Shown: piece by piece, positions 60,804 through 64,000 of the stretch
Numbering within the stretch: the first letter of the stretch is position 1
Layout of the letters: each line of letters starts with the position of its first letter
Source: Welwitschia mirabilis
Taxonomy: Eukaryota; Gnetophyta; Gnetopsida; Welwitschiales
Direction of reading: 5' to 3'
Assembly (NCBI GenBank): GCA_051453625.1
Contig: JBOZIK010000001.1
Coordinates: 272,071,493-272,135,492, forward strand
Length of the DNA stretch: 64,000 nt
Program-made: the position numbers and the translations under genes
Notes under the pieces: generated by a model
What the model was told of the DNA's origin: nothing
What the model saw: only the letters and a program-made list of their open reading frames with translations
The model's database searches: none

Positions 60804-60987
60804 TCTTAAGTGTTATTTGGATAACTAGGTAGAAGACTCTTAATANNNNNNNNNNNNNNNNNNNNNNNNNNNNNNNNNNNNNNNNNNNNNNNNNNNNNNN
60901 NNNNNNNNNNNNNNNNNNNNNNNNNNNNNNNNNNNNNNNNNNNNNTCTTAAGTGTTATTTGGATAACCAGGTAGAAGACTATTAATA
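60804..60987. repeat. 42-bp sequence repeated on both sides of a 100-N gap
   Basis: 60804-60845 and 60946-60987 ('tcttaagtgttatttggata' on) differ at two positions. Third case of matching flanks at a 100-N gap. Confidence 0.9.
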
Positions 60988-61420
60988 AAAACTTATTTTC
61001 TGTATTTATTAATCCTATTAGTCATTTGCCTAACTATTGTCTAAATGATGAGATACATGACTATTAATCTTTAGTCTCTTCTAGTTCCTCTATCATGTTT
61101 TACTTTCAAAATGTGATTTAAGTGCTCTAAGGGCTACCATCCTTAGAGTATCATCTAGATGATAAGGTAAAAAATAAGTTTTTCTTTATATTTTGGTATT
61201 CTAATCCTCAAACATCATTCTACACTAGGTTTATGATGTTCTAAAAAAGTTATGAAGTGCGAAATGTATCTAAGAAAGGTTTATTATCTTCAAATTTGGT
61301 GTTCTATGTGATTAGCTTGATTGAGCTTGAGATTCTTCTTGTTTGGCTTAGAAACTTGTTAAAAATACCTGAAAAATAATATAAACATATTATTAAATAT
61401 AACTAATTAGACTCACAACA

Positions 61421-61860
61421 TGCTTATGAGCTTTTAAGCAAGAGATATCATTAAGCACACCTATTTTTAAGTTTTTTTTTTAATAGAAATCTATCCTAAA
61501 AGAAAGGTCTATTTTTTAAAAAAAAAAATCTAATATAAAAGCTAAAAATTCTCTAAGATGATATGTATGTAAAGCCTTAAGAATCTAAAACAACTATTAG
61601 ATTATTTAAAACTTTATAAAACATTTTGAATTAGGATATAATACATGTAAATCCTTATGCAAGGGTCTACAAAATATAAAATAAAATCTATATAAGTGAA
61701 AAGATTTATATGTTTAAGAAAATTAATATAAGAAGAAAGTATTATATGTTTAAAATCAACAGTGATTCATCTCTTAACTTATTTATGCTTAATCAATAAT
61801 CCTTGTAAGATATCATTTTGGAAAGAAGAAAAAAACAAATTAAAAATTTCTTAGTAAGGT
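61421..61860. other. No recognisable gene
   Basis: A+T-rich flank of gypsy element C with poly-T and poly-A runs near 61480 and 61518. Confidence 0.5.
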
Positions 61861-62915
61861 AGATGTTCATTAGAGAATTAAGGTCTTTGAAAGTTTTTTT
61901 CAATTATATAGAAGTTTTTCTCTTCTTTACTAAGGCTTGGGTCTTAATTAGTAAATAAGGATGAAGATGAAACAATTGGCTTATAATATTGTTGAGAGAA
62001 ATTTTAATGTGATTAATCAAATATGGGATTTCCACTAATGTTATTTTCCTTCTTAAAATCATAAGTGGATTCCTTCTTATGTGATTGATTAAGAAATAAT
62101 GATTGTTCTTTAATTCTTTCTTTGTTGATGTTGCTCAATGAATTATCTTTTGGTGTAGAACTCTCTAAGGTATATCCTTCCTCACATGGTTGTTCATCTT
62201 CTTATTCATCCTCTGATGTGTTTAACCCTACTTAAAAATATAGATTTCTTATGCATAATTGATCATAGACTAATGCATTTTTAAACTTTAAATATTTATG
62301 GATTTAATCATTTATTTATTTTCTATTCCTAGATATGGCTTGAGTATCATTGGGTTCAAAATTTTCAATGATTAAAGAAATATCTTTTTATTATTAGTTA
62401 AGGGTTTCCATGATTTGAGCATTAGTTTGTATGTTTTATTAGAGGGTTGGGATTTGGTCTTGGAAACTTTATTCAAGATTACTTAGGAAAGAAAAATGTT
62501 ATTAAAAAATTATTTAATGATTTTGATTAATTTAATTTTAAGCATTCATGAAAGTTTTTACTCTCTCCTCAAATGAGATGGATTAAGGATGTTATTGAAT
62601 GAAGGACATGGATGATAGGGATCAAATGATAAAGGATAAGATTCATGAGATGCAATGAAAGGTATGGGATCAAACTCTTATAAATAAGATGTTTCAAATT
62701 TGGAATAAGGAGTTTCATGGTCGAATGCATAAGGAAAGGAGGGTGAAGGGTATGAGTTGTTATGACTATGCTAGATGAAATCTCCTAAGGTTTTCTTGAG
62801 TCATATGTAATCCTCTAGAATTTTAGATTGCTAATAAATAGGTATGTTATAAGGATTATTAAATTTTTCATAGGTAAAGTAAGGTTCATAATGTCTTTCA
62901 TTCAGATTATGCGCC
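61861..62915 (-). pseudogene. Gag-like retroelement remnant, Tyr/Pro-rich
   Basis: On the minus strand one frame holds for about 350 bases from 62905 to 62550: 'ERHYEPYFTYEKFNNPYNIP', then stop, 'QSKILEDYI', stop, 'LKKTLGDFI', stop, 'HSHNNSYPSPSFPYAFDHET', 'PYSKFETSYL', stop, 'EFDPIPFIASHESYPLSFDP', 'YHPCPSFNNILNPSHLRRE'. The frame has four stops (TAG, TGA, TAG, TAA), each one C to T or G to A step from Gln, Arg or Trp. Low-complexity Tyr/Pro/Ser/Asn-rich tails like this are common in gag proteins of plant gypsy elements. Downstream pieces such as 'ILNKVSKTKSQPSNKTYKLM' (about 62480) also fit, in another frame. Element and function are not certain. Confidence 0.5.
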
Positions 62916-63229
62916 CAACTCATGTTTTATCATGTCTAGACTCTCAAGGCTTAAGATTATAAACAATTCTTAATAGAACCTTAAGCTAGTTTAATTATTG
63001 CATGTCTCTATTTTCTGATTCCTATAGGTGTAATTTTATTATGAAAAGTTTATGCAATCATTACTCTGATTTTCTAATAGTCATAATATTGCCTTTGTTA
63101 AAAATTCTTAGTAATCTAATTATGATTCTTTAATGGTTAAATTATTGTAATTTTTGCACTTATATCTATTTTTTAAAATTTACTTGTTATTATAATAATT
63201 ACATGATAAGCATTACTATTTATTGTTAT
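62916..63229. other. No recognisable gene
   Basis: A+T-rich sequence between the gag-like remnant and the LTR-like region. Confidence 0.5.
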
Positions 63230-64000
63230 GATATTAATGTGCCCAATGGCCTGACAAGAAATTGAATAAGGGGTTACAGAGTCCCTACCACTTTCACTAC
63301 CTCCACCAATCTCATTTATGATAATACTTCTTCATGTTATTATGTCCTTTTGTATTCCAAATTATTAGCTATAAATAGGAACCTTTCATCTTCTCATTTT
63401 GTATCTTCATAATCTTTTGATATTAAACCTTGGAGCTTGAAAAAGTCTTGAAACCTTACTTGAAATATTTAAGAGTTCTCGAGTCTTTGTTTTAATTTGA
63501 ATATGGTTTTATGATCTTTATTTTATTCCTGTATGATTTTCATTTTCATTTATTCTTTTTATGTTCCTTATCTTATATCTTATATAGTCTTTAACTTGAA
63601 ATGTTTTCAATTTTATTTAATTTCTATAAGGTTGTTCTTGCATATTATTTGAATATTACTTATTACAAATATACCTCATGTTAGTACTTTCTTAGGAATG
63701 TAAATCACAACCATCACCCTCTTGTTTAAGCCTTGTGACAAGTTTTGTTATGGATTTGACTTGTTTGGTTATTAGTCTTAGATTGATCATTTTTAAATAA
63801 GGAAATTTAAACCTAGCCAGGGTAACTAGTTGTTTAGATTATAGGGAGTAATACTCTTTGAAGGGAGTCCTCAGGGCATGGGATTGAACTTGTAGGATGA
63901 ATAGGAAATATGTGGCCAATTTACCATTTGTTCCTCCTAGATTGTGTGCAACAGGATTACTAAAAATCTATTATAAAGTGATAGTAAAAGAAGATAAATT
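63230..64000 (+). promoter_or_regulatory. LTR-like promoter region, plus strand
   Basis: A TATA box 'agctataaataggaacc' at 63367-63383 is followed by 'tttcatcttctcattttgta', a layout common in LTRs of large plant retroelements. Richer sequence ('gggagtcctcagggcatggg', 63861 on) and 'gtgtgcaacaggatta' follow. No second copy is in the window to prove an LTR, and a host promoter cannot be excluded. Nothing coding is visible before the window ends. Confidence 0.4.

Larger units (their letters stand above)
51764..61420 (-). mobile_element. Gypsy element C, deletion derivative
   Basis: Read on the minus strand: 5' LTR (61420-59552), then at once the C-terminal half of integrase (about 59465-58800), a spacer, the accessory ORF (about 55960-54780), and the 3' LTR (54024-51764). 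Gag, protease, RT, RNase H and the integrase core are absent, so the element is defective by internal deletion or belongs to a non-autonomous subfamily. Its LTRs are related to those of element B but longer, and carry two or three copies of the 158-bp unit. Six runs of N lie inside it (52761-53429, 54160-54259, 57581-58256, 60497-60596, 60846-60945, and none elsewhere), totalling five gaps. Confidence 0.75.
59552..61420 (-). repeat. 5' LTR of gypsy element C (LTR copy 5)
   Basis: Homologous to 51764-54024 throughout. The minus-strand TG start is at 61420 ('actcacaaca'). The minus-strand TATA box is at 60323-60333. It holds two 158-bp units starting at 59967 and 60125 (offset 158), then a 20-base stutter 'gatgtaacc ... 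aatgtaacc' where copy 4 has its third unit. Two 100-N gaps (60497-60596, 60846-60945) are each flanked by repeated sequence, so the true LTR is shorter than it appears. Confidence 0.8.

Noticed and set aside
1-64000. Host protein-coding genes, tRNA or rRNA genes
   Set aside because: No exon-like conserved frames, tRNA-like cloverleaf or rRNA sequence was recognised; all recognisable coding belongs to retroelements.

Overview
The window reads as plant (angiosperm-type) repeat heterochromatin. It is strongly A+T-rich, and I see no intact host gene, rRNA, tRNA or CRISPR array. Nearly everything recognisable is the debris of long terminal repeat (LTR) retrotransposons of lineages found in flowering plants: a SIRE/Maximus-like Ty1/copia group and an Athila/Tat-like Ty3/gypsy group. 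Coding regions survive only as short open stretches broken by stops and frameshifts. Many of the stops sit where Trp, Gln or Arg codons are expected, which fits loss of methylated cytosines (C to T, G to A). Eight runs of N mark assembly gaps. Three of the 100-N gaps are flanked by near-identical sequence, as if overlapping contig ends were never merged. The species cannot be fixed from the sequence; a woody dicot such as grapevine is only a guess.

Layout. 1-1849: 5' LTR and gag start of a minus-strand gypsy element whose body lies left of the window. 1850-6249: unassigned A+T-rich DNA with two tandem arrays. 6250-7310: LTR fragments of copia family 1. 8302-15925: copia element 1 (LTR, gag, accessory ORF, LTR; no pol). 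16278-16930: decayed minisatellite of about 41 bp. 16931-21990: unrecognised. 21990-35850: gypsy element B on the minus strand (5' LTR at 34.2-35.85 kb, then gag, protease, RT, RNase H, integrase, accessory ORF, polypurine tract, 3' LTR at 22.0-23.17 kb). 36164-46295: copia element 2 on the plus strand with all domains (LTR, PBS, gag, protease, integrase, RT, RNase H, accessory ORF, two polypurine tracts, LTR). 48266-48670: a short copia-type LTR. 49254-50322: a minus-strand LTR of another family. 51764-61420: gypsy element C, minus strand, with gag to mid-integrase deleted. 61.9-62.9 kb: gag-like remnant on the minus strand. 63.2-64.0 kb: LTR-like promoter region on the plus strand.

How the parts work together. 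Each element encoded, or once encoded, a capsid protein (gag) and a polyprotein that copies RNA into DNA and inserts it. The LTRs supplied promoter and polyadenylation signals, and the PBS and polypurine tracts primed DNA synthesis. Both the copia and the gypsy elements also carry an extra ORF after pol resembling the family Pfam calls 'putative plant transposon protein' (PF20167, from memory). In each family a short palindromic motif recurs both in the LTR and in the spacer beside this ORF. That shared layout is the most interesting feature here. Nothing looks capable of autonomous movement.
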